A DNA stretch of 64,000 bases from contig JAKOGI010000055.1 in the NCBI GenBank assembly GCA_029747015.1, forward strand, positions 1,464,987-1,528,986, written 5' to 3'. Under the pieces are notes generated by a model, which saw nothing but the letters and a program-made list of their open reading frames with translations, ran no database searches and was not told the DNA's origin. Below, piece after piece: positions 22,624 to 32,400 of this stretch (within the stretch, counting starts at the first letter, position 1; every line of letters begins with the position of its first letter). Origin of the DNA: Carnegiea gigantea. Taxonomy: Eukaryota; Streptophyta; Magnoliopsida; Caryophyllales; Cactaceae. A program made the translations under genes and the position numbers.

Positions 22624-23609
22624 AATGGTATCAGAGCTATTGGCTACTCTCCTAGGCCATAGCTTTCAACTCGAAACACATCCCCTCAGCCCAAAAAAAA
22701 CCAACCTACAAAGAACCCTTACACTTCATGCATCATGCCTTCATTGAGGAACGTCAAGGAAGAGATAAACTTGATTGAGATTGAGTTGATTAGCCTTGAA
22801 ATCCTAAGATTTCATAGCAAAAAGGATGAGTTTATAACTTAGTTGTCTAGGGTGGAGCAAGTGTTTACATGTTACAATCTTGGTGACCAAGAGAAGTTTA
22901 AGATAGTTATTTCAAGATTGAGAGATTTTGCACCTCAATGGTGGAAGAATTACAAGTTTAAGAGGTGAAACGAAGGAAAAGAGAAGGTGAGAACTTGGAA
23001 GATGTTTAGGAGTAAGTTGATGGGTGTCTTTTACCTACCCACTTACTGGCTCAAAGGTGTTTCTCCACTTCCTAAGAAGAATGGCTCAAATTCCTCTTGT
23101 TGGGACATCCTTTTTAACAAGGGAAGTCCAAAGAGTTTTTGTACTTCTGTTCTTCCTACCTTGCTACCCTTGAAGGAAGTCATCTCCTGTGAAGATGAAG
23201 AGGTAAATGAATAGGCAGAAGGTTTAAATCTATTTGACCTACCTCCCATCTTTGATGATTATAGTGATGAAGAACTCTTAGACTTTGATGTCTATGGTGA
23301 TAAAGAGCTCTTAGGCTTTGAAGAGTTAGGAGAAACCTCGGTTCCTTCATCTTTTTGTGAGGAAGAAGAACTAGCTTGTAATGAAGAACTCCATCTCTCT
23401 CCTTACAATGCCAAATGTTTTCATCAAGCAAATAAAGTAGAGGTAACAAGTTTGATGGTTCCTTTCCCATGGCCAAGAAAGTTGATGGAATCCAAAAAAG
23501 TGAGTGAAATGCTCATCCCCTTACAAGAGCCCATCCACAAAAAGTCCCATGAAATTCCCCCACAGGAGCTGGAGAATTTGAAGGCAAATTCTCTCCAACA
23601 AGGGGAGGA
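22624..23609 (+). pseudogene. Family F internal region F2 with 165-bp deletion
   Basis: 986 bp against about 1150 in F1, F3 and F4. The missing block is at about 23449, where gtaacaag joins tttgatgg; both edges in intact copies carry acaag-like bases, so a microhomology deletion is likely. The gag-like part has TAG and TGA stops upstream. From 22987 the frame is interrupted only by the shared TAG (23212-23214), then stays open through the purine tract into LTR Fc to 23796. Confidence 0.8.
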
Positions 23610-24762
23610 TGATGCATGTATAGGGGACTATGATGTACCCAAGGAGAGCATTGATGGGGATCGAGTTCATGGTCCATTAAAGCCAAAATGGGTCCAAGTT
23701 GCTATCCATGTGGTGAGAAGCATCCTTGGAGATCAACTGAGCTACTATTTGGATCCGTATAGCGCAATCAACAAATTTATGATTCTAGTTACCTAACTTT
23801 TGGGTGACATGAGTCCAATATTTTCCCAAAGGGTTTAAGCTTAGAAATTTAGCTTTCCAATAAAGCAAATTTTAGGTGATTTGGACTTCATTTGCCCATT
23901 TAAATAAGCTCTCAAAGTCCAGCTACATAATCTGCCAGTTAACCCAGTTCATTACCTGGTTTTGTGGGACTGTTTTTCCTAATGTTGGATTAACTTAGGA
24001 ACTCAAAATCAAAGTTTTGGAATCCTTTTCCAATGAAAATTAAGGGAAGTGAAAGAGCTTCAAGTCAAACTTGAAGTTGAGGTTTCAAAATGAAGCAAGT
24101 TCAGAATTGGTGCCGGTAATTTTTAGCAGGGAGTCACTTGTCTTCATCAGGTTACAACTTTCAAACAGTTGGGAATCAGAGGCTCTAAGAGGTCTTACCT
24201 GAAAACAAACACCTAGCGCTTTCTCCTTGATTTTGAATGACCTAATTTGGGCTTGTCTTTTGAAAGTTATGCTCATTTGAAGTTGAGGTTGCAGTTTTAA
24301 ACAGTACTGATAGCTTTTTGCTTTTGCTTTTGCACTTGCCTACTATTTAGTTCCCCCCCTTTTTTTATTGGCTAGTTGTTTGGCCTTATTTTTCCCCGTT
24401 GATTGATGATTGTTAGAGGCCCCTTATTTCTAGTTAGTCCTTCATTTTGTGCACTCACTTTTAAGATATATGAATTGGTTGAGTTTAAAATCCCTTAAGT
24501 TTCTCTCTCTTCCTTATCTCTAGTCTAGGTCATCAGAGTGGTGACCAAGGGTCCTTTAAGATTAATTAAGTGGTGATATTTTATCTCAATTAACCTAAAA
24601 GGAGAGCTATAAGATTCTTGGTGGTGATATCTTGTGCAAGACCCTTAGTCATTTATCTATCTTGTTCTTGCTCACAAACCGTACCCTCCTTTCTCCCTCT
24701 ATTCCAATAGCTTATTGAGATCTTGTCTCTGTTCTTCAATCTAAGGACTCAGAAGTGCGTCA
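23610..24762 (+). repeat. Family F LTR Fc
   Basis: 1153 bp, TGATGCATGTA to GTGCGTCA, followed by the altered primer-binding site TTGTATCAGAGC at 24765-24776. It carries the stem-loop module near 24520-24660. It is the LTR between F2 and F3. Confidence 0.87.
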
Positions 24763-25913
24763 TGTTGTATCAGAGCTATTGGATACTCTCCTAGGCCATA
24801 GCATTCAACTCCAAACACATCCCCGTAGCCTAAACAAAAACCCAACCCACAAAGAACCCTTACACTTCATGTGTCATGCCTTCATTGAGGAACATCAAGA
24901 AGGAGCTAGCATTGATTGAGATTGAGTTGATTAGCCTTGAAATCCCAAGATTTCATGGCCAAAAGGATGAGTTTATAACTTGGTTGTCTAGGGTGGAGCA
25001 AGTGTTTACTTGTTATAATCTTGGTGTCCAAGAAAAGTTCAAGATGGTTATTTCAAGATTGAGCGATTGTGCACTTGAATGGTGGAAGAATTACAAGATT
25101 AAGAGAAGAAACGAAGGAAAAGAGAAGGTGAGAACTAGGAAGATGTTAAGGAGTAAGTTGATGGGTGTCTTTTACCCACCCGCTTACTGGCTCAAAGATG
25201 TTTCTCCACTTCCTAAGAAGAATGGCTCAAATTCCTCTTGTTGGGGCATCCTTTTTAATAACAGAAGTCCAAAGAGTTTTCGTACTTCTAGCCTTCCTAC
25301 CTTGCTCCACTTAAAGGAAGTCATCCCCTGTGAAGATGAAGAGGTAAATGAATAGGAAGAAGGTTTAAATCCATTTGATCTACCTCCCATCTTTGATGAT
25401 TATAGTGATGAAGAACTCCTAGACTTTGACGTCTATGGTGATGAAGACTCCCAGACTTTGAAGAGTTAGGAGAAACCTCAGTTCCTTTATCTTTTTGTGA
25501 GGAAGAGGAACTAGCTTGTAATGAAGAACTTTATCTCTTTCTTTACAATGCCAAATGTTTTCATCAAGCAGATAAAGTAGAGGTAACAAGTGACTTCTAT
25601 TCCTGATCTTTGTTAGTGTCCTTTTGTAAGCCCCTTTGCTTTTGATCCTTTCATCATTGGCCACAAAATAGGCATCCACAAACCCCACAAGTGTTTTACC
25701 CATGCCCTTGCCCACGACTTTACATCACATAATCCTAAAGTGAGACCTACAAAGTTTGATGGTTCCTTTTCTATGGCCAAGAAAGTCGATGGAAACCAAA
25801 AAGGTGAGTGAAATGCTCATCCCTTTACAAGAGCACACTTACAAAAAGTCCCATAAAATCCCCCCACAAGAGCTTGAGAATTTGAAGGCAAATTCTCTCC
25901 AACAAGGGGAGGA
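24763..25913 (+). pseudogene. Family F internal region F3
   Basis: Best-preserved F leader and gag. It includes the 159-codon frame listed separately, then a frameshift in the acidic stretch near 25445 and a further open part from 25756 that passes the purine tract (caacaaggggagga) and ends at 26100 in LTR Fd. No protease, RT or integrase is encoded. Confidence 0.82.
24876..25355 (+). CDS. Family F gag-like protein (159 aa)
   Basis: Starts MPSLRNIKKELALIEIE and aligns with the first ~105 residues of the family B gag (MPSSKNLEKELALIDIG), including the core FHGQKDEFITWLSRVEQVF, ALEWWKNYKIK and the basic KEKVRT region. This is the retrotransposon gag core: a helical nucleocapsid-shell domain. 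After about residue 105 it diverges, and the zinc knuckle present in B is missing. The stop (TAG) is at the same position in all five F copies. It is probably a residual structural protein or a broken reading frame; any packaging role would need other proteins in trans. Confidence 0.65.
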   Translation: MPSLRNIKKELALIEIELISLEIPRFHGQKDEFITWLSRVEQVFTCYNLGVQEKFKMVISRLSDCALEWWKNYKIKRRNEGKEKVRTRKMLRSKLMGVFYPPAYWLKDVSPLPKKNGSNSSCWGILFNNRSPKSFRTSSLPTLLHLKEVIPCEDEEVNE

Positions 25914-26793
25914 TGATGCACGTATGGGGGACCATGATGTACCCATGGAGAGCATTGATAGGGATCAAGTTCGTGGTCCATTAAAGCCAAAATGGCTCCA
26001 AGGTGCCATCCATGTGGTGAGAAACATCCTTGGAGATCAAGTGAGGTACTATCTGGATCAGTATAGCGTAATCGGCAACTTTATGATTCTAGTTACCTAA
26101 CTTTTGGGTGGCATGAGTCCAATATTTTGGCAAAGAGTTTAAGTTTAGGAAGTTATCTTTCCAATAAAGCAAATTTTAAGTGATTTGGACTTTATTTTCC
26201 CATTCAAATAAGCTCTCAAAGGCCAGCTATACAATCTACCAGTTAACCCGGTTCATTACCTAGTTTTATGGGACCATTTTTCCTAGCATTGGATTAACTT
26301 AGGAACTAAAAATCAAATTTCTGGAATCTATTTCCTATGAAAATTAAGGGAAGTGAAAGAGTTCCAAGTCAAATTCAAAGTTAAGGTTTCAAAATGAAGT
26401 AAGTTCAGAATTGGTGCCGGCTATTTTCAGCAGGGAGTCACTTGTCTTTATCAGGATACAACTTCCAAAACGTCTAGGAATCAGAGGCTTTAAGAGGTCT
26501 TACCTAAAAACAAACACTTAGGGCTTTCTCTTTGATTTTGAATGACCCAATTTAGGCTTGTATTTTGGAAGTTATGCTTGTTTGAAGTTGAGGTTACAGT
26601 TTTAAACAGTACTGATAGCTTTTTGCTTTTGCTTTTGCACTTCCTTACTTTTTAGTTCCCTCTTTTTTAATTGGCCAGTTGTTTGGCCTTCTTTTTCCCT
26701 CTTGATTGATGAGTGTTAGCGGCCCCTTATTTCTAGGAAGGCCTTCATTTTGTGAACTCACTTTTAAGATATATGAATTGGTTGAGCTTAAAC
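25914..26793 (+). repeat. Family F LTR Fd, left part
   Basis: Starts TGATGCACGTATGG after the purine tract. It is interrupted at 26793 by the B dimer; the flanking TAAAC (26789-26793 and 33557-33561) is the target-site duplication. The right part resumes at 33562. Combined length is about 1152 bp. Confidence 0.9.
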
Positions 26794-27948
26794 TGATGTA
26801 TATGTGGGTGGCAAGTGAACCAAATCAAACTCCAACTCAAAATAAGCCAAATTGGGAAGAGAAATGAAAGATGGATGAGATGGATGAAGAATTTCACTAT
26901 ACAAGAAAAAGGAATAGAACAAGATCTTGTAATTGAGATAATCCTTCACGGAGCCACTCAATGACTTGACCTTGGGCTAATTCTCTTGTCTTAACCAAGG
27001 AATCACTCCAATTGGAAAAGGAAGAGAACCTAGAACACCACTTGAATTTGCCACAATTCAAGATATAGAACTAGGAATTTAGTTGCACTTTTGAGAAACA
27101 CACTCAAAGTACTTGTATTGCTTTGGAAATTTCTTACAATGCTGAATGATTAGCTTCACATGCCCCTCCCCTTTTATAGACTCAGCAAAAGACAATCAAA
27201 AGACTCAAATAACTCCTAACAATTAAAACTAGCTAATGAAAAGTCTAAGAAAAATGAAAAGACACATCATAAAAGGGGGTGGGGGAGGTTACAAGGAATA
27301 TTCTAGGATTTTTGCAGCTGATTACATCAATCTAGAAGCATCTAAAACGTGCACAATATCAGCCACACAAATATATGTAACCTAAGACTCTTCATATTCC
27401 CAGCATTAATCCTTGCAACTGCCTCAACTTCAACAGAGCATAACTTCCAGAATACTCGGCCAAATCACGCGTTCTTGGGCTTGTTAGAAAGCCCTGGAAG
27501 TCTATTTTCCAGAATGGGCTCATTTGCTCAATTTGGATAAGCGGTTTGAAAGTTATGGCCCAAACAATGCACCTATCTCAGACTGGACTGGATCAGCACA
27601 ACGTATCTTTGAGTGATATTTTGCCCAATCAAATGATGTCCAAATTAAACAAACTTGGGCTTATTTGAAAGCTGAAATCTTAAACTTCAAAACCATGTGG
27701 AGCCTCAAGTTGTGGGTCCACTTGAGCTTGTCCAAAAGTGGTCACAAAAAATCGGGTTCCGCAGGGATGAATTCAGCGCCAAATTTCTAGCAAAGCTTAA
27801 CCTCTTTTTGACCTCTTCATAGTGTCGTGAGTCTTTGAACTCACTTAATAAGACCAAATAAGCACACTTCCAAGCATGATCTTCTTTGACCCTTTTCTTC
27901 TTTGAAATTGGACTTGAATAAAAATGATGCATATGGAAATATGCATCA
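26794..27948 (-). repeat. B dimer LTR 1 (3' outer)
   Basis: 1155 bp. On the reverse strand it begins with the palindrome TGATGCATAT...ATATGCATCA (24 bp) and ends ATATACATCA. Much of the rest aligns with the family G LTR. A G-type TATA region is at about 27170-27180. It encodes the last ~80 codons of the adjoining gag frame. Confidence 0.93.
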
Positions 27949-29228
27949 TACTCCCCGGGTTGTTTTGAGTTTGTCCTCAAACTCAAAGGGTTGGCAAGCT
28001 TCTCATGAAGGGAGGCATGCTCACAATATGGGAGCTTTTGGGGAAGGAGGTCACAGGGCATCACCTCTAGAGAGATATAGAAGAGGGTGAGGGGAGGATG
28101 ATAAAACGGGTCATACCTGGTGAGGAGAAGAGGCGGAAGTGAGAAATCTTCTTTGGGGGCAAGGGTTTGGGAAGGATGAATGAGGGTTAAGGCTTGTCGG
28201 TCCTTTTGTGGTTTGAGGGGTTGGGAAGGTTGAATGGGGGTTAAGGTGAATTCTTCTTGGGTTAAGAGTTGCTCAACTTCTTCAATAACCCCACATGCCT
28301 CTAACTCGGGTGCTTGGAGTTGGGTAGGGCGTACTTCTTGAATCAAGAGTTGTTCAAACTCTTCAGCAACCCTACATGGCTTCATCACTTCAAGGTCTTT
28401 AACTACATGCTCTTCAATTCTTGGGGTTATGCTCAAATTCACCTCATTATCTTCTTGGCACCCTTCTTCGGTGAAGGATTGCTCAATTTCTTGCACAATC
28501 TCTTCTTGCTTCAACTCGGATCTTTGGGCCTCAAGTTCAATGGTCTCTTCATCACCACAGTCACCAAAAACAAGAGGTAGGTCAACTAGGCTTGAAGCTT
28601 CCTCTCCTTGGATCTTTTCATCTTTGTTTGGCTTTTGAGAAACCTTCTCTAAGTGAAGTATTTCTTCTTTTTCAACCTTGAGTTCAATTTCTTCTTCAAG
28701 GCTTTCCTCCTGATCGTTCTCGTCTTTCACGGCTTTCCTTTCTTCCAAGGTAATGACCTCGTTGTTTGGGCAATCCGTGGATAAGTGTCCAAGCCCTTGG
28801 CACTTGAGACACCTCCTAGGTTGTGGGGGAAAGATCATTTGTGGGGTTGGTTCTTTTTGTGGGGTGGAAGGGAATGAACCCGTGAGCTTAACGGAGATAC
28901 TTTCTTTCATGGGCATGTAAGTGGATGGGTAAAAGGAATCCTTCAACTTACTACTCAATTTCTTCCAAGTTCTCACCTTTTCTTTTCCTTTCTTTTTTCG
29001 CTCAAACTTATATTTATTCCACCACTGAAGTGCACAACCTCTCAATCTTGAAATAACCACTTCGAACTTCTGTTGGTCATTAAGGATACAACAAGCAAAA
29101 ACTCGTTCCACCTTAGATAACCAACCTGCGAACTCTTCCTTTTCGCCATGAAATTTTGGAATTGCAAAGCAAGCATATCCAATATCAATAAGAGCTAGTT
29201 CTTTCTCCAAGTTCTTTGAAGACGGCAT
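27705..29228 (-). CDS. Family B gag-like protein, unit 1 (507 aa)
   Basis: An uninterrupted frame starting MPSSKNLEKELALID. Gag core about 20-105 (FHGEKEEFAGWLSKVERVF, ALQWWNKYKFE, basic RKKKGKEKVRTWKK); proline-rich spacer; zinc knuckle C140, C143, H148, C153 (CLKCQGLGHLSTDC); then a long glutamate-rich, low-complexity region (about 160-330) and a proline-rich part. The last ~80 codons lie inside the 3' LTR. There is no protease, RT, RNase H or integrase, so it could supply a particle protein and bind RNA but cannot transpose alone. It differs from unit 2 at only a handful of residues. It may well be expressed; that cannot be judged from sequence. Confidence 0.85.
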   Translation of the reverse strand: MPSSKNLEKELALIDIGYACFAIPKFHGEKEEFAGWLSKVERVFACCILNDQQKFEVVISRLRGCALQWWNKYKFERKKKGKEKVRTWKKLSSKLKDSFYPSTYMPMKESISVKLTGSFPSTPQKEPTPQMIFPPQPRRCLKCQGLGHLSTDCPNNEVITLEERKAVKDENDQEESLEEEIELKVEKEEILHLEKVSQKPNKDEKIQGEEASSLVDLPLVFGDCGDEETIELEAQRSELKQEEIVQEIEQSFTEEGCQEDNEVNLSITPRIEEHVVKDLEVMKPCRVAEEFEQLLIQEVRPTQLQAPELEACGVIEEVEQLLTQEEFTLTPIQPSQPLKPQKDRQALTLIHPSQTLAPKEDFSLPPLLLTRYDPFYHPPLTLFYISLEVMPCDLLPQKLPYCEHASLHEKLANPLSLRTNSKQPGEYDAYFHMHHFYSSPISKKKRVKEDHAWKCAYLVLLSEFKDSRHYEEVKKRLSFARNLALNSSLRNPIFCDHFWTSSSGPTT

Positions 29229-29293
29229 AAAGGATGAGGTCTAGGGTTCTTCGTGGATTGATTTGAAACGAAAGTTGGCTGTGGCAAAGGTGG

Positions 29294-29473
29294 CACGGTC
29301 GTGCAAGGGGGCACGGGCAGGCCGTGCTATGCTTCGACTTGAAGAAATGCAGAAACTTACCGTGGCACGGTCGTGCTTGGTGGCACGGGGGCACCGTGCT
29401 CCGTCTCGACTTGAAGATTTCTGGAAAAATGATATGGCACGGTCGTGTATGGTGGCACGGGGGCACCGTGCTG
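29294..29473 (-). repeat. Tandem CACGG palindrome repeat in B leader, unit 1
   Basis: Three imperfect copies of about 60-70 bp. Each holds ggcacggtcgtgc, then ggcacggg...ccgtgct, and the first two also a tcgacttgaaga stretch. They lie between the gag start and the primer-binding site (reverse strand). GGCACG and CGTGCC are self-complementary, so each copy can form a compact hairpin or pair with a second RNA. Confidence 0.8.
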
Positions 29474-29582
29474 CTTCTCTGGTCTTCGAGACTCGGATTG
29501 CCGGTTTGTGCCTCTTTTTGTTTTTTGTATTTTGGCTTTTTGGGATGTATGTGGGTGTGATGTGGGTCACTTAAGAACCTTG

Positions 29583-29594
29583 GCTCTGATACCA
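29583..29594 (-). other. Primer-binding site, B unit 1
   Basis: Reverse complement TGGTATCAGAGC, two bases from the middle LTR. Confidence 0.9.
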
Positions 29595-29596
29595 AT

Positions 29597-30752
29597 TGAT
29601 GTATATGTGGGTGGCAAGTGAACCAAATCAAACTCCAACTCAAAATAAGCCAAATTGGGAAGAGAAATGAAAGATGGATGAGATGGATGAAGAATTTCAC
29701 TACACAAGAAAAAGGAATAGAACAAGATCTTGTAATTGAGATAATCCTTCACGGAGCCACTCAATGACTTGACCTTGGGCTAATTCTCTTGTCTTAACCA
29801 AGGAATCACTCCAATTGGAAAAGGAAGAGAACCTAGAACACCACTTGAATTTGCCACAATTCAAGATATAGAACTAGGAATTTAGTTGCACTTTTGAGAA
29901 ACACACTCAAAGTACTTGTATTGCTTTGGAAATTTCTTACAATGCTGAATGATTAGCTTCACATGCCCCTCCCCTTTTATAGACTCAGCAAAAGACAATC
30001 AAAAGACTCAAATAACTCCTAACAATTAAAAACTAGCTAATGAAAAGTCTAAGAAAAATGAAAAGACACATCATAAAAGGGGGTGGGGGAGGTTACAAGG
30101 AATATTCTAGGATTTTTGCAGCTGATTACATCAATCTAGAAGCATCTAAAACGTGCACAATATCAGCCACACAAATATATGTAACCTAAGACTCTTCATA
30201 TTCCCAGCATTAATCCTTGCAACTGCCTCAACTTCAACAGAGCATAACTTCCAGAATACTCGGCCAAATCACGCGTTCTTGGGCTTGTTAGAAAGCCCTG
30301 GAAGTCTATTTTCCAGAATGGGCTCATTTGCTCAATTTGGATAAGCGGTTTGAAAGTTATGGCCCAAACAATGCACCTATCTCAGACTGGACTGGATCAG
30401 CATAACGTATCTTTGAGTGATATTTTGCCCAATCAAATGATGTCCAAATTAAACAAACTTGGGCTTATTTGAAAGCTGAAATCTTAAACTTCAAAACCAT
30501 GTGGAGCCTCAAGTTGTGGGTCCACTTGAGCTTGTCCAAAAGTGGTCACAAAAAAGCGGGTTCCGCAGGGATGAATTCAGCGCTAAATTTCTAGCAAAGC
30601 TTAACCTCTTTTTGACCTCTTCATAGTGTCGTGAGTCTTTGAACTCACTTAATAAGACCAAATAAGCACATTTCCAAGCATGATCTTCTTTGACCCTTTT
30701 CTTCTTTGAAATTGGACTTGAATAAAAATGATGCATATGGAAATATGCATCA
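29597..30752 (-). repeat. B dimer LTR 2 (middle, shared)
   Basis: 1156 bp, acting as 5' LTR of unit 1 and 3' LTR of unit 2. It has a few private changes absent from LTRs 1 and 3 (for example around 30403, 30556, 30583 and 30670), while the outer LTRs agree with each other at those sites. Confidence 0.93.
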
Positions 30753-32032
30753 TACTCCCCGGGTTGTTTTGAGTTTGTCCTCAAACTCAAAGGGTTGGCA
30801 AGCTTCTCATGAAGGGAGGCATGCTTACAATATGGGAGCTTTTGGGGAAGGAGGTCACAGGGCATCACCTCTAGAGAGATATAGAAGAGGGTGAGGGGAG
30901 GATGATAAAACGGGTCATACCTGGTGAGGAGAAGAGGCGGAAGTGGGAAATCTTCTTTGGGGGCAAGGGTTTGGGAAGGATGAATGAGGGTTAAGGCTTG
31001 TCGGTCCTTTTGTGGTTTGAGGGGTTGGGAAGGTTGAATGGGGGTTAAGGTGAATTCTTCTTGGGTCAAGAGTTGCTCAACTTCTTCAATAACCCCACAT
31101 GCCTCTAACTCGGGTGCTTGGAGTTCGGTAGGGCGTACTTCTTGAATCAAGAGTTGTTCAAACTCTTCAGCAACCCTACATGGCTTCATCACTTCAAGGT
31201 CTTTAACTACATGTTCTTCAATTCTTGGGGTTATGCTCAAATTCACCTCATTATCTTCTTGGCACCCTTCTTCGGTGAAGGATTGCTCAATTTCTTGCAC
31301 AATCTCTTCTTGCTTCAACTCGGATCTTTGGGCCTCAAGTTCAATGGTCTCTTCATCACCACAGTCACCAAAAACAAGAGGTAGGTCAACTAGGCTTGAA
31401 GCTTCCTCTCCTTGGATCTTTTCATCTTTGTTTGGCTTTTGAGAAACCTTCTCTAAGTGAAGTATTTCTTCTTTTTCAACCTTGAGTTCAATTTCTTCTT
31501 CAAGGCTTTCCTCCTGATCGTTCTCTTCTTCCACGGCTTTCCTTTCTTCCAAGGTAATGACCTCGTTATTTGGGCAATCCGTGGATAAGTGTCCAAGCCC
31601 TTGGCACTTGAGACACCTCCTAGGTTGTGGGGGAAAGATCATTTGTGGGGTTGGTTCTTTTTGTGGGGTGGAAGGGAATGAACCCGTGAGCTTAACGGAG
31701 ATACTTTCTTTCATGGGCATGTAAGTGGATGGGTAAAAGGAACCCTTCAACTTACTACTCAATTTCTTCCAAGTTCTCACCTTTTCTTTTCCTTTCTTTT
31801 TTCGCTCAAACTTATATTTATTCCACCACTGAAGTGCACAACCTCTCAATCTTGAAATAACCACTTCGAACTTCTGTTGGTCATTAAGGATACAACAAGC
31901 AAAAACTCGTTCCACCTTAGATAACCAACCTGCGAACTCTTCCTTTTCGCCATGAAATTTTGGAATTGCAAAGCAAGCATATCCAATATCAATAAGAGCT
32001 AGTTCTTTCTCCAAGTTCTTTGAAGACGGCAT
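30509..32032 (-). CDS. Family B gag-like protein, unit 2 (507 aa)
   Basis: Same architecture and length as unit 1: gag core, zinc knuckle C140-C153, glutamate-rich tail, C-terminus inside the LTR. Visible differences include G for D at residue 97, EEEN for KDEN after the knuckle, and single changes in the tail. Both units staying open over 507 codons suggests either very recent duplication or retained coding function. Confidence 0.85.
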   Translation of the reverse strand: MPSSKNLEKELALIDIGYACFAIPKFHGEKEEFAGWLSKVERVFACCILNDQQKFEVVISRLRGCALQWWNKYKFERKKKGKEKVRTWKKLSSKLKGSFYPSTYMPMKESISVKLTGSFPSTPQKEPTPQMIFPPQPRRCLKCQGLGHLSTDCPNNEVITLEERKAVEEENDQEESLEEEIELKVEKEEILHLEKVSQKPNKDEKIQGEEASSLVDLPLVFGDCGDEETIELEAQRSELKQEEIVQEIEQSFTEEGCQEDNEVNLSITPRIEEHVVKDLEVMKPCRVAEEFEQLLIQEVRPTELQAPELEACGVIEEVEQLLTQEEFTLTPIQPSQPLKPQKDRQALTLIHPSQTLAPKEDFPLPPLLLTRYDPFYHPPLTLFYISLEVMPCDLLPQKLPYCKHASLHEKLANPLSLRTNSKQPGEYDAYFHMHHFYSSPISKKKRVKEDHAWKCAYLVLLSEFKDSRHYEEVKKRLSFARNLALNSSLRNPLFCDHFWTSSSGPTT

Positions 32033-32097
32033 AAAGGATGAGGTCTAGGGTTCTTCGTGGATTGATTTGAAACGAAAGTTGGCTGTGGCAAAGGTGG

Positions 32098-32277
32098 CAC
32101 GGTCGTGCAAGGGGGCACGGGCAGGCCGTGCTATGCTTCGACTTGAAGAAATGCAGAAACTTACCGTGGCACGGTCGTGCTTGGTGGCACGGGGGCACCG
32201 TGCTCCGTCTCGACTTGAAGATTTCTGGAAAAATGATATGGCACGGTCGTGTATGGTGGCACGGGGGCACCGTGCTG
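32098..32277 (-). repeat. Tandem CACGG palindrome repeat in B leader, unit 2
   Basis: Same three-copy arrangement as 29294-29473, almost base-identical, between gag start and primer-binding site. Confidence 0.8.
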
Positions 32278-32386
32278 ATTCTCTGGTCTTCGAGACTCGG
32301 ATTGCCGGTTTGTGCCTCTTTTTGTTTTTTGTATTTTGGCTTTTTGGGATGTATGTGGGTGTGATGTGGGTCACTTAAGAACCTTG

Positions 32387-32398
32387 GCTCTGATACCA
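32387..32398 (-). other. Primer-binding site, B unit 2
   Basis: Reverse complement TGGTATCAGAGC, two bases from LTR 3. Confidence 0.9.
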
Positions 32399-32400
32399 AT

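Noticed and set aside
27349..27540. A 63-codon frame (MHNISHTN...) recurring antisense in every B and G LTR
   Set aside because: It recurs only because the LTR recurs; no start context or domain supports a protein.
29294..29473. CRISPR-like spaced repeats
   Set aside because: Three imperfect copies in a retrotransposon leader, in a plant-type sequence; no constant repeat length or unique spacers.
29263..29574. Frames through the CACGG repeat (for example RSCKGARAGRAML...) that look like repetitive proteins
   Set aside because: Low-complexity translation of a palindromic leader repeat, open on both strands and in several frames; no evidence of coding.
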